Source: Bog-159 sp050011755 (GTDB taxonomy: Bacteria; Acidobacteriota; Terriglobia; Bryobacterales; Bryobacteraceae). From it: a stretch of 19,757 bases of DNA. Under the pieces are notes generated by a model that saw only the letters and a program-made list of their open reading frames with translations, did no database searches and was not told the DNA's origin. This document shows positions 1-5,874 of the stretch, piece after piece. A program made the translations under genes and the position numbers. The DNA lies in NCBI GenBank assembly GCA_050011755.1, contig JBEKIM010000145.1, positions 1-19,757 of the forward strand. The letters run 5' to 3'. Position 1 is the first letter of the stretch. Every line of letters begins with the position of its first letter.

Positions 1-207
1 GAAGCCATGGCTGGCGGCGCCGGGTGAATCGACGCCGGTTACGCAATAACCGCGGCCGGCCAGGATCGCACCCAGGTAGCCGCCGGCGCAGCCTACGTCC
101 AGCACGCGGCGGCCGTTCCCTGAAGACGGCAGGCTGGCCAGCAGCAGGCTGTGGCTGCTGTACGGACTGCCCTTCAACTGATAAGGGGTAGCTGCGACCG
201 AGACCAT
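1..207 (-). CDS. Class I SAM-dependent methyltransferase, N-terminal part (runs off window)
   Basis: Reading the minus strand from ATG at 207 gives 69 uninterrupted codons to the window edge. Residues 34-60 hold a classical SAM-binding motif I: a beta strand VLDVGCAGG, then a helix, then VTGVD with the acidic residue that binds the ribose of SAM. This identifies a Rossmann-fold class I methyltransferase; the substrate cannot be told from the fragment. An in-frame TAA lies four codons upstream of the ATG (with a TTG at 210 as a possible alternative start), so the N-terminus is complete and only the 3' part is missing. The motif starts only about 34 residues in, typical of small-molecule, ubiE-like or glycan-linked methyltransferases. 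It is divergent from the lipoprotein gene at 240, with about 30 bases between the starts, so their promoters must overlap. Confidence 0.8.
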   Translation of the reverse strand, partial: MVSVAATPYQLKGSPYSSHSLLLASLPSSGNGRRVLDVGCAGGYLGAILAGRGYCVTGVDSPGAASHGF

Positions 208-239
208 CAAGTCAGATTATCCCGCATTCCACTGCCATA

Positions 240-1166
240 ATGACTGTGATGCGCAAAATGAACGATAGGTGGCGCCGCCAGTTACCCCTTCCCTTGGTGC
301 TGCTCTTCACTGCCCTTGGCGGATGCAACGGCGGACTGACGCCGCATGGCCCAGTCGATCCGGCGCTGGCCGCCTTCGTTTCGCCGGATGCCGTGGCCCT
401 TTTGGGCGTGAACATGGACAAGCTCCGCACGACGCCCCTCTATCGCAAGCTGGCGGATGCCGGGCGTTTGCCGCACTTCGACCAGTTCCGGGCGGATTCG
501 GGCTTCGATCCGAGCCGCGACATTCGCGGGCTGCTATTGTCCAGCGATGGCAAGAGTGCGCTCGCGGCCGCACAGGGAGCGTTTCCGGCCAAGCCGCCCG
601 GTAGTCCGCGGGAAAGCGAATACCGGAGCTACACGCTTTACGCCAACGACCCGTGGGAGTCGATCGCGTTCATTGGCAGGAATATTTCACTGGGCGGTCC
701 CACGGCATCCGTGCGCGCGGCCATCGACCAATATAAGAGCGGCGGCCACGGTGCGCCGCACGATTTGATCGGGCGCGCCCAAGCGCTTCCCGCCGATGTA
801 CAGATCTGGGGGGTGGTCGCGGGTTGGCGCGGGGCCACGCGGGACCAACTTCGGGCGATGGGCAATCTGGGCAATCTGGATCGCGTGCTGCGATCGGTGG
901 AAGGGGCCAGCCTGACCGTCGATCTGCGCGCCGGAGTGCATGCCGCCTTCAAGGGAGACTGCCGTACGGAAGCCGACGCCAGGAGCCTGGCGGATTCTTT
1001 GCGCGCGCTGGCCGCGCTCGCCCGTATGGGCATCGCGCAAAATCAACCCGGCCTGGCGCGCGCGTTCGACGGTCTGCAAGTTTCGGAGGAAGGCCGGTTG
1101 GTGCAGATGCACATCGACATCGCCGAAGAACTGGCGGAGCGCTTGGTAACCGTGGGTGGGACTTAA
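240..1166 (+). CDS. Predicted lipoprotein of unknown function
   Basis: The 308-residue product begins with a charged n-region (RRQ), a hydrophobic stretch and a lipobox LGGC with the Cys at residue 29, so it should be lipidated and anchored in the envelope. The mature part opens with a Pro/Ala-rich linker followed by a domain in which AAFVSPDAVALLGVNMDKL resembles proteins that begin with a strand and helix around a 'no better than gene X' type DUF3352-like fold; this resemblance is weak. No catalytic motif is visible. Start codons at 240, 249 and 258 are all possible; none has a good Shine-Dalgarno sequence, and the lipobox distance fits any of them. The stop codon lies inside a palindromic hairpin (1155-1176). 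The function is unknown; the call as a real, exported gene rests on the lipobox and uninterrupted coding-like composition. Confidence 0.75.
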   Translation: MTVMRKMNDRWRRQLPLPLVLLFTALGGCNGGLTPHGPVDPALAAFVSPDAVALLGVNMDKLRTTPLYRKLADAGRLPHFDQFRADSGFDPSRDIRGLLLSSDGKSALAAAQGAFPAKPPGSPRESEYRSYTLYANDPWESIAFIGRNISLGGPTASVRAAIDQYKSGGHGAPHDLIGRAQALPADVQIWGVVAGWRGATRDQLRAMGNLGNLDRVLRSVEGASLTVDLRAGVHAAFKGDCRTEADARSLADSLRALAALARMGIAQNQPGLARAFDGLQVSEEGRLVQMHIDIAEELAERLVTVGGT

Positions 1167-1176
1167 AAGTCCCGCC
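1155..1176. repeat. Palindromic element A, overlapping the lipoprotein stop codon
   Basis: Two arms GGGACTT and AAGTCCC (1158-1164 and 1167-1173) are perfect inverses around AA; with one G-U pair the stem extends to about 10 bp (1155-1176). The same core with CCCGC and CTGG following recurs at 3632-3651, and a variant lies at 1259-1300. It probably belongs to a dispersed REP-like family and may also end transcription, although there is no T-run. Confidence 0.65.
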
Positions 1177-1220
1177 CTGGAGTTTGGACATTTGGTGGGG
1201 CGCGCGTCTACGCCGGCAGA

Positions 1221-1234
1221 GGGTCTCCAGACCC
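1221..1234. repeat. Short perfect inverted repeat
   Basis: GGGTCT and AGACCC flank CC, a perfect 6-bp stem with a 2-base centre. It sits between palindromic elements A and B in the same convergent gap, so it may be part of a composite repeat cluster or a weak terminator. It is too short to call alone. Confidence 0.4.
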
Positions 1235-1258
1235 GATCCTTGGCGAGCCTAAGCTCAC

Positions 1259-1300
1259 CCAGGCGGGACTTAAAGCCTTCGCCTCAAGAGCGCGGCCTGG
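1259..1300. repeat. Palindromic element B, variant of A with a longer centre
   Basis: Outer arms CCAGGC (1259-1264) and GCCTGG (1295-1300) are inverses. Inside, GCGGGACTTAAAG matches element A, and the downstream CCTGGATTTGG resembles CCTGGAGTTTGG after A. This suggests a diverged copy of the same family with about 15 bases inserted between the arms. Confidence 0.45.
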
Positions 1301-1671
1301 ATTTGGTCCAGTCGATTCGTGATCCGTGTTCTCGCTATATCGGATCAATCCCGTTGGATCCCGGCGCAAAACATGCTCGGTGCGCCACCCCCGAGAGTAG
1401 TCCCGTAGAGGTTCGGCCAAAGACGGCATCCAGCCTGGAGACCGTGCCAAAACCCTCATAGAATAGCGATGCGAGTTGCGACTGATGGGCGCCTCGAAGC
1501 CACAGATCAACCACAAATGGGCGAATAGGGGAACGGGCAGATGCTCAACCAGGCAGACCCAAGGCCCGGCAAATCTCTTTCAGGACGCGGCCGTATGCAT
1601 CCATTAGCGAAGATATCCGTTCACTAACCGGCAATACCGAACCTGTTCCCCCTACTTGAGTCGGCCATCGC

Positions 1672-1860
1672 CTAGCTGGAAGCAGTGGTGGCGGCAGCGG
1701 ACAATTGGGAGTTGGAATCGCTCCAGATCGAACTGACGCTGGCGCCAGAGCTGATGAAGAGCGCCGCGGATGCAAGCGCGACGAACGCCATCAATAAGGT
1801 GTACTCGATCAAATCCTGGCCTTGCTCGTTTTGCCAAAGCCCTTTCATGACATCCTGCAT
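1672..1860 (-). CDS. Flp/Fap-type (type IVb) pilin, standing alone
   Basis: The 62-residue product fits the Flp pilin family in size and plan: a short leader ending in Gly14, a prepilin-peptidase site followed by QDLIEYTLL with Glu at +5 and Tyr at +6, a hydrophobic helix (about residues 17-38) and a short Ser/Ala/Thr-rich tail. After cleavage the mature pilin of about 48 residues would be assembled from the inner membrane by a Tad secretion system. The start is supported by AGGAG seven to eight bases upstream of ATG at 1860. No TadA, TadB/C, CpaB, RcpA or prepilin peptidase gene is in the window, so the assembly machinery must be encoded elsewhere, as is common where several flp copies are scattered in a genome. 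It faces the lipoprotein gene convergently across a repeat-bearing gap. Confidence 0.9.
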   Translation of the reverse strand: MQDVMKGLWQNEQGQDLIEYTLLMAFVALASAALFISSGASVSSIWSDSNSQLSAAATTASS

Positions 1861-1974
1861 TGAGATCTCCTCTAGTGAAATGGGATCTGGAATCGATACC
1901 GATGCCAGCCGATACTATTCTGCGTATCACTTCCGCTTACAAGCAACGCTGTGTTTGGATAACGATAACCTGTG

Positions 1975-2835
1975 TTAGCCGGATGGCCATTGGGCGGCTT
2001 GAAATTTGCCTTCTCGACCCACGATTCGCGCGAACGCCACTTCCGGATCGTGCGCGAATGCGCAGATCCATTCGCCGCGCGCGGCTTCTCCCAGCCAGTG
2101 CAGCTTGCTGTCGATCGATTCGACCGGATCCAGATCGAAGGCGGTCACCCAGGTCGGCGTGACGTGTGCCGCGCTGGGCACCAGGTCGGAGAGGAAACAG
2201 AAGGTGCGGCCCGCATCCGACGCCGTGATTATCATCATGTCCGGCGTATGGCCCGGCGCCAGGCACATCCAGACCCCGGGCGCCACTTCGGTGTCCGCAT
2301 CGATCAGCCGCATGCGGCCCGCCTCCACCAGCGGGTCGTAATTGGCATCGATGTAGGCCACGCTATCGCGTGGATGGCGGCGATGGGCATGCTCCCACTC
2401 ACCGCGCCGCGTATAGTAGACGGCCCGCGGAAAGGCCGGCCGCGCGACGCCCTGCGTCAGGATGGTGTTCCATCCGCAGTGGTCCCAATGGAGGTGGCTG
2501 TTCACCACGATGTCGATACGCTCGGGCTCGATGCCCGCGGCCGCGATGATCTCGGGCAGCGGCACCGGCGTGGGGGGCAGCTTCATACGCTCGCGCCGGC
2601 GCGCATCCAGTTTGTCCCCGCCCCCGGTTTCGAGCAGTATGGTATGCTCCCCCGTTTCCACGATGTAGCAGTTGAACCCCAGCGGCACGCGATTCAAATC
2701 GTCGCACTGCGATTCCCGGCTCCAAAGGGTTTTAGGAACCACGCCGAACATCGCGCCGCCGTCCCACCAATAGATATCCTCGCGGACCAGGGTGATGCGG
2801 AAGCCGCCCAGGTCGATCGCAGGAACGGCGGACAT
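1975..2835 (-). CDS. MBL-fold metallo-hydrolase, YtnP/AHL-lactonase-like subgroup
   Basis: The 286-residue protein has all metal ligands of a binuclear zinc metallo-beta-lactamase-fold hydrolase: HLHWDH at residues 114-119, His196 in APGHTPD, Asp217 in FLSDL and His262 near the C-terminus. The segment RGEWEHAHRRHP (144-155) after the first motif is typical of the subgroup containing the quorum-quenching lactonase YtnP, AHL lactonases and methyl parathion hydrolase. There is no signal peptide, so it is probably cytosolic. It may open a lactone ring or other ester, but the substrate cannot be deduced. It starts only 3 bases after the stop of the YtxH-like gene, so the two are probably co-transcribed and translationally coupled; no strong ribosome site of its own is seen. 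Confidence is high for the fold and low for the substrate. Confidence 0.9.
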   Translation of the reverse strand: MSAVPAIDLGGFRITLVREDIYWWDGGAMFGVVPKTLWSRESQCDDLNRVPLGFNCYIVETGEHTILLETGGGDKLDARRRERMKLPPTPVPLPEIIAAAGIEPERIDIVVNSHLHWDHCGWNTILTQGVARPAFPRAVYYTRRGEWEHAHRRHPRDSVAYIDANYDPLVEAGRMRLIDADTEVAPGVWMCLAPGHTPDMMIITASDAGRTFCFLSDLVPSAAHVTPTWVTAFDLDPVESIDSKLHWLGEAARGEWICAFAHDPEVAFARIVGREGKFQAAQWPSG

Positions 2836-2838
2836 AAG

Positions 2839-3117
2839 TTAGAGGCCGCGAACCAACTTGCGGCCGCGATCGAACAGGTCGGCGGCGTCCTCTACCAGTT
2901 GGCGCCCCTTGTCGATCATTTCCTTGCTGCGGTCGTATACTTCTTTGCCGGTTCCGGTGACGGCGTCCTTTCCCTGCTGGGTCTTATCGGTGATGATCTG
3001 GCGGGTTTGCTTCCCGCTCTGCGGGGTGAGCAAAATGGCGGCGGTCATCCCCACCACCGTGCCGGCGACAAACCAACCAATATTGTTCGCCAGATTGTCT
3101 TGTGCGTCTTCGGACAT
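2839..3117 (-). CDS. YtxH-like small membrane protein
   Basis: The 92-residue protein has one transmembrane helix near the N-terminus (about residues 13-32, GWFVAGTVVGMTAAILLTP), followed at once by SGKQTR and a long charged amphipathic helix with Lys/Asp/Glu heptad character. This is the plan of YtxH-domain proteins: the TM segment ends in a conserved P-x-SG-x-x-TR turn and the coiled-coil tail lies in the cytoplasm. The family is often linked to general stress or envelope stress, but no biochemical role is known. GGAGG lies 6 bases upstream of ATG at 3117, a clear ribosome site. It is the first gene of a likely operon with the MBL hydrolase and divergent from the DUF2007-type gene at 3177, with about 60 bases between them. 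Confidence 0.85.
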   Translation of the reverse strand: MSEDAQDNLANNIGWFVAGTVVGMTAAILLTPQSGKQTRQIITDKTQQGKDAVTGTGKEVYDRSKEMIDKGRQLVEDAADLFDRGRKLVRGL

Positions 3118-3146
3118 GCGAATCCTCCGTGTGAGATCGAACTTTC

Positions 3147-3152
3147 ATTTTA
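3147..3152 (-). promoter_or_regulatory. Possible -10 element for the YtxH-MBL operon
   Basis: On the minus strand TAAAAT lies about 30 bases before the start codon. It fits a sigma-70-like -10 hexamer, and similar hexamers precede three other genes here. No matching -35 is recognisable, so this is tentative. Confidence 0.3.
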
Positions 3153-3176
3153 TGTCATCGGCGTTATCCTGGAAAT

Positions 3177-3452
3177 ATGAAACCCCAGCCGGACACCTCG
3201 CACCAACTCGACATGGTCACCATCTTCAGCTCTTCCAATCACGATGCCGATATGGAAGTGCAGGCCATACACAGCGTCCTGGAGGCGAATGGCATTCCTT
3301 CTTTTGTAGTGGAACCGGGTCCGCTGCCCGTGCTGGAGTTCGAGGTCCAGGTTCCGCGCGAGCACGTGGAAGAGGCCGGCCGTGTGATCGCGGAGGCCCA
3401 GGCAGCGGGTCCGGCAGCCGCGGCGGAAGCCGAAGCCGCCTCCGAAAACTGA
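3177..3452 (+). CDS. DUF2007-type putative signal-transducing protein
   Basis: The 91-residue protein has a beta-alpha-beta-beta-alpha plan: VTIFSSSNHDADMEVQAIHS, then a helix and strand LEANGIPSFVV, then LEFEVQVPREHVEEAGRVI. This matches DUF2007 ('putative prokaryotic signal transducing protein'), a small ferredoxin-like domain usually of 70-90 residues in which the helix-strand pair follows a hydrophobic first strand. The C-terminus is a low-complexity Ala/Glu tail. No signal peptide or TM is present, so it should be cytosolic. The start ATG has a short GGA 4-5 bases upstream. It is divergent from the YtxH operon. The biochemical role of the family is not established; the name is a family label, not a demonstrated activity. 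Confidence 0.8.
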   Translation: MKPQPDTSHQLDMVTIFSSSNHDADMEVQAIHSVLEANGIPSFVVEPGPLPVLEFEVQVPREHVEEAGRVIAEAQAAGPAAAAEAEAASEN

Positions 3453-3579
3453 GATCCGCCAAACCCGTCCGGAGCGTCCTGCACATCAAGGCCGCCCGTG
3501 GCGCACGCTTCAGCGGGCGCCCCCGCGGATGCGGGTGAAACAGCGGCGAGACCCCCTGCGGGGCATCGTCGAAAACCGT

Positions 3580-3603
3580 GGGGCGGGCAATCATGCCCGC
3601 CCC
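3580..3603. terminator. Strong hairpin between convergent genes (possible bidirectional terminator or REP-like element)
   Basis: GGGGCGGGCA (3580-3589) and TGCCCGCCCC (3594-3603) form a perfect 10-bp stem around ATCA. It lies about 130 bases after the DUF2007-type gene and about 65 bases after the zinc-ribbon stop on the opposite strand. There is no T-run, so a terminator role is inferred only from strength and position; a dispersed palindromic element is the alternative. Confidence 0.5.
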
Positions 3604-3631
3604 CCAATTGGGTTTTCAACGGAGTGTGCCG

Positions 3632-3651
3632 GCGGGACTTTCAAGTCCCGC
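3632..3651. repeat. Palindromic element C, same family as element A
   Basis: GCGGGACTT (3632-3640) and AAGTCCCGC (3643-3651) form a perfect 9-bp stem around TC. The core GGGACTT, two bases, AAGTCCCGC followed by CTGG is shared with element A at 1155-1180, including the flank, which argues for common descent. It lies about 15 bases from the 3' end of the zinc-ribbon gene. Confidence 0.65.
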
Positions 3652-3667
3652 TCTGGCCTGCAGCGAT

Positions 3668-3868
3668 TCAATCGGCGGGCTCGGGCTCGTCCTGTGGAGG
3701 GCGATAGAACCGCTGGCCGCAACTGCGGCAGCGATAGGGCACTAATCCTACGACCCTTACCAGCCCGTCCAGCAAGCCTTTGGGCATCGACCGGCGCACG
3801 TCCAACCAGCCACACTCGGGACAGCGCGGCCCCTTGCCGCTCTCACTTTCGATGGCCGGTTCGTCCAT
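3668..3868 (-). CDS. Small zinc-ribbon protein
   Basis: The 66-residue product has two CxxC knuckles, CPEC at residues 16-19 and CRSC at 47-50, separated by 27 residues that include a hydrophobic stretch (LLDGLVRVVGLVPY). The second is followed by GQRFYR, typical of the closing beta turn of zinc ribbons, and both ends are acidic and Pro-rich. One Zn(II) should be held by the four Cys. Such tiny ribbons occur as nucleic-acid or protein-interaction modules, but none of the named families can be assigned. The start at 3868 has only a weak purine-rich site upstream. It lies about 65 bases downstream of the oxidoreductase gene on the same strand and could be co-transcribed with it. Conserved cysteines and domain spacing support a real gene. 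Confidence 0.75.
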   Translation of the reverse strand: MDEPAIESESGKGPRCPECGWLDVRRSMPKGLLDGLVRVVGLVPYRCRSCGQRFYRPPQDEPEPAD

Positions 3869-3934
3869 GCCGTTCTTAGTGTAACAAGCAGCACCAGCGG
3901 TCGAAACGGCGATGCCCAGGCCTTCTTGGGCGGG

Positions 3935-5326
3935 TTAATACTCCCGCATCGTCTTGATGCCCGGCTGCGGCAGCGGATACTTACCCTCCGCATCGGCGAT
4001 CAAAGGCGCGGGGCCGTCCATCGTCAGCTTATCCACCCCAGGCGCAAACTCGTGGTCGTGATTCATCATCTGATCGAAGGTCACCAACTGCCCGGTGTGC
4101 GCCGAGAAGCGCCCCATCGACGCGACCAGGCTGGCCTCGGCGCCGCGCTTCACCTCGTTGTATGGTTGATCGTTGCGAATGGCCGCGATCAGATCGTCCC
4201 ACTCCCAGTCATAAGGCGAACGTTCCGGCTGCGGGTATGCCCACACCAGATTCTCAGGCGCGGGCACCTTCTGGCCGCTCTGCCACCGCGGGATGTTCTG
4301 CCCTTTGTAAATGCGCGTGTGGCCAGGCGTGTGCGCGTTGGTGGAAACCGCGGCCGAGCCTTTCGAGCCGTGCAGAAAGCTGGCGAATTCGTTGTGTACT
4401 CCCGGCATGTTGCGGCCATCGAAAAACATGTGCGTGCCGTCCGGGTAGGTATACTGCACGGCATAGACGTCGAAGTTCTGGTCGACCGCATCGCCCCGAT
4501 ACTGCCGCGCGCCCAGGGCCATGGCCTCCACCGGCCAGGCGCCCTTCATCCACGAAAGCTCGTCGATCTGATGAATGTAGTAATCGCTGAAGACACCGCC
4601 GCTGGCCCACAGAAACCCGTGGAACAGGCGGATCTGGTAGAGCAGTTCGCTGGCGCCCGCGGGTTTTACCGGCGCCACGTCGCCACCCGGCCCCATACGG
4701 TAGCCGCGCATCGCGACGATGTCGCCGATCTGCCCATCGCGGACCCGGTTGAGCAGTTCCTGCCGCGCGCGGCAATGCCGCACCATCAGACCCACTCCCA
4801 CCTTCAGGTTCTTGCGGCCGGCTTCTTCGCCGAGCGCGATCATGCGCCGCGTGGTAGGCCCGTCCACCGCCACCGGCTTCTCCATGAATACGTTCAGACC
4901 CCTGTCGATGGCGTAGCGGAAATGGACCCAGCGGAACGCCGGCGGCGTCGCCAGGATCGCCACGTCGCCCGGCTTCAGGCAGTCCATCGCCTTCTGATAG
5001 CCGTCGAAGCCAATGAACTGCCGTTCCTGCGGCACATCCATTTGCGCGGCGAAGGGGCCGCGCAATTTGCCGTGGCTATCGCTCAGCTTAGCCGGAAAAA
5101 CGTCGGCCATGGCCACCAGTTTGATGGGCCCGTTCTTGATCCCCAGCGCGTTCTCCGCTGCGCCCGTGCCGCGCCCGCCGCAACCCACCAGCGCGATCTG
5201 AATCGTGTTGCTCCCGGCTGCGTGTACGTGCGGCAGGGCGATCCCGGCCAGGGTGGAAACCCCGGCGATGCGGCCGGCTTCGCTCAGGAACGCGCGGCGC
5301 GACGTGTTTTCCTTTGTCTCGATCAT
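3935..5326 (-). CDS. Gfo/Idh/MocA family oxidoreductase with Tat signal
   Basis: The 463-residue protein starts with a twin-arginine signal (SRRAFL, residues 9-14, then a hydrophobic h-region ending near HAAG), so it is probably exported folded with its cofactor. The N-terminal Rossmann fold begins IQIALVGCGGRGTG, which binds NAD(P). EKPVAVD supplies the Lys conserved in the family, and HQIDELSWM lies in the C-terminal domain where His and Asp shape the sugar site. Family members oxidise or reduce sugars and cyclitols; Tat-exported ones are abundant in Acidobacteria and Planctomycetes and often act on glycans. A GTG at 5335 would add three residues; ATG 5326 is preferred because GAGG lies 8 bases upstream. 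It is divergent from 5418 with about 90 bases between, and upstream of the zinc-ribbon gene on the same strand. The substrate is not deducible. Confidence 0.92.
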   Translation of the reverse strand: MIETKENTSRRAFLSEAGRIAGVSTLAGIALPHVHAAGSNTIQIALVGCGGRGTGAAENALGIKNGPIKLVAMADVFPAKLSDSHGKLRGPFAAQMDVPQERQFIGFDGYQKAMDCLKPGDVAILATPPAFRWVHFRYAIDRGLNVFMEKPVAVDGPTTRRMIALGEEAGRKNLKVGVGLMVRHCRARQELLNRVRDGQIGDIVAMRGYRMGPGGDVAPVKPAGASELLYQIRLFHGFLWASGGVFSDYYIHQIDELSWMKGAWPVEAMALGARQYRGDAVDQNFDVYAVQYTYPDGTHMFFDGRNMPGVHNEFASFLHGSKGSAAVSTNAHTPGHTRIYKGQNIPRWQSGQKVPAPENLVWAYPQPERSPYDWEWDDLIAAIRNDQPYNEVKRGAEASLVASMGRFSAHTGQLVTFDQMMNHDHEFAPGVDKLTMDGPAPLIADAEGKYPLPQPGIKTMREY

Positions 5327-5387
5327 TCCAAACACCTCGTCCGATACGTTAATTCATTTCACCGCCGCGTGGCGGCGCGCGCCTTGC

Positions 5388-5393
5388 TAGAAT
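5388..5393 (+). promoter_or_regulatory. Possible -10 element for the 5418 gene
   Basis: TAGAAT, preceded by GC, lies 25 bases before the ATG at 5418. The same GCTAGAAT octamer precedes the gnd gene at 18363-18370. No -35 hexamer is recognisable, so the call is tentative. Confidence 0.3.
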
Positions 5394-5417
5394 TCAAGCT
5401 CAGCCGGTGGAGGTTCG

Positions 5418-5864
5418 ATGAGAAAGATATTGTTCACGCTGTTGCTGCCGTTTCTGGCCAGCCCCCTGTTCGCCCAGGGAGCCCCGCCGCAGGGCGCGCC
5501 CGACCAGCCCTACATCATGGAGTATTACTACAAGGTCCAATGGGGGCATCAGCAGGAATTTCTGCAACTGTTTCTGAAAAACCACTACCCGCTGCTCAAG
5601 AAAATCGTCGCGAGCGGCCGCATGCTCTCGGTGAAGATCGAGCAACCCGCCAACCACATGACAGAGGATGCGCGCTGGGACTATCGCGTCACCATCCGCT
5701 TCCGCAATTCCGCGCTGGCGACCACCGCCAATCCCGATGAAGAGCGTCTCATCCAGCAACTCTGGCCCGACCAGGACACTTACCGGCGCGAGGAACAACG
5801 CCGGTTCGAGATCCTGCTGGCGCACTGGGATCTTCCCCTGACCGATATCACGCCGGCGAAGTGA
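5418..5864 (+). CDS. Small exported protein of unknown function
   Basis: The 148-residue product has a clear Sec signal peptide (MRKILF, hydrophobic core, cleavage after LFA before QG, near residue 19-20). The mature part alternates strands and amphipathic helices: MEYYYKVQWGHQQEFLQLF, then PLLKKIVASGRMLSVKIE, and WDYRVTIRFRN. This resembles a dimeric alpha-beta barrel-like (ferredoxin) plan, but the link is only by predicted secondary structure and I recognise no named family. There are no cysteines to suggest disulfides and no catalytic motif. GGAGG lies 4-5 bases upstream of the ATG. It is divergent from the Gfo/Idh/MocA gene and ends 10 bases before the convergent stop of the JAMM-like gene. 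Periplasmic location is likely. Confidence 0.8.
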   Translation: MRKILFTLLLPFLASPLFAQGAPPQGAPDQPYIMEYYYKVQWGHQQEFLQLFLKNHYPLLKKIVASGRMLSVKIEQPANHMTEDARWDYRVTIRFRNSALATTANPDEERLIQQLWPDQDTYRREEQRRFEILLAHWDLPLTDITPAK

Positions 5865-5874
5865 GGGTTAGTCG

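Larger units (their letters stand above)
1167..1671. other. Gap of about 500 bases between convergent genes, no convincing gene
   Basis: The gap lies between the lipoprotein (plus) and the pilin (minus). Its first 140 bases carry palindromic elements (1155-1176, 1221-1234, 1259-1300). The rest, 1300-1671, shows no repeat, RNA fold or promoter that I can support. Reading frames here lack a plausible start and ribosome site. One minus-strand stretch (1545-1650) translates to a helical, protein-like peptide including LMDAYGRVLKEICRALG, which might be a remnant of a gene tail, but it is in a different frame from the pilin and no start is evident. Confidence 0.6.

Noticed and set aside
1208..1516. 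102-codon minus-strand frame in the first convergent gap
   Set aside because: It reads through the palindromic elements and has no ribosome site or domain; it appears non-coding.
1545..1650. Short minus-strand peptide-like stretch after the pilin, including LMDAYGRVLKEICRALG
   Set aside because: It reads like a helix but lacks a convincing start and ribosome site and is in another frame from the pilin; possibly a gene remnant but not supportable.
1972..3180. 402-codon plus-strand frame across the MBL and YtxH genes
   Set aside because: It is antisense to two genes with clear motifs and ribosome site; its product has no recognisable domain.
3926..5740. 604-codon open frame on the plus strand opposite the Gfo/Idh/MocA gene
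   Set aside because: It mirrors the oxidoreductase, which shows a Tat signal, a Rossmann motif and EKP. The mirrored product is rich in Arg/His/Pro and has no domain sense, typical of high-GC antisense frames.
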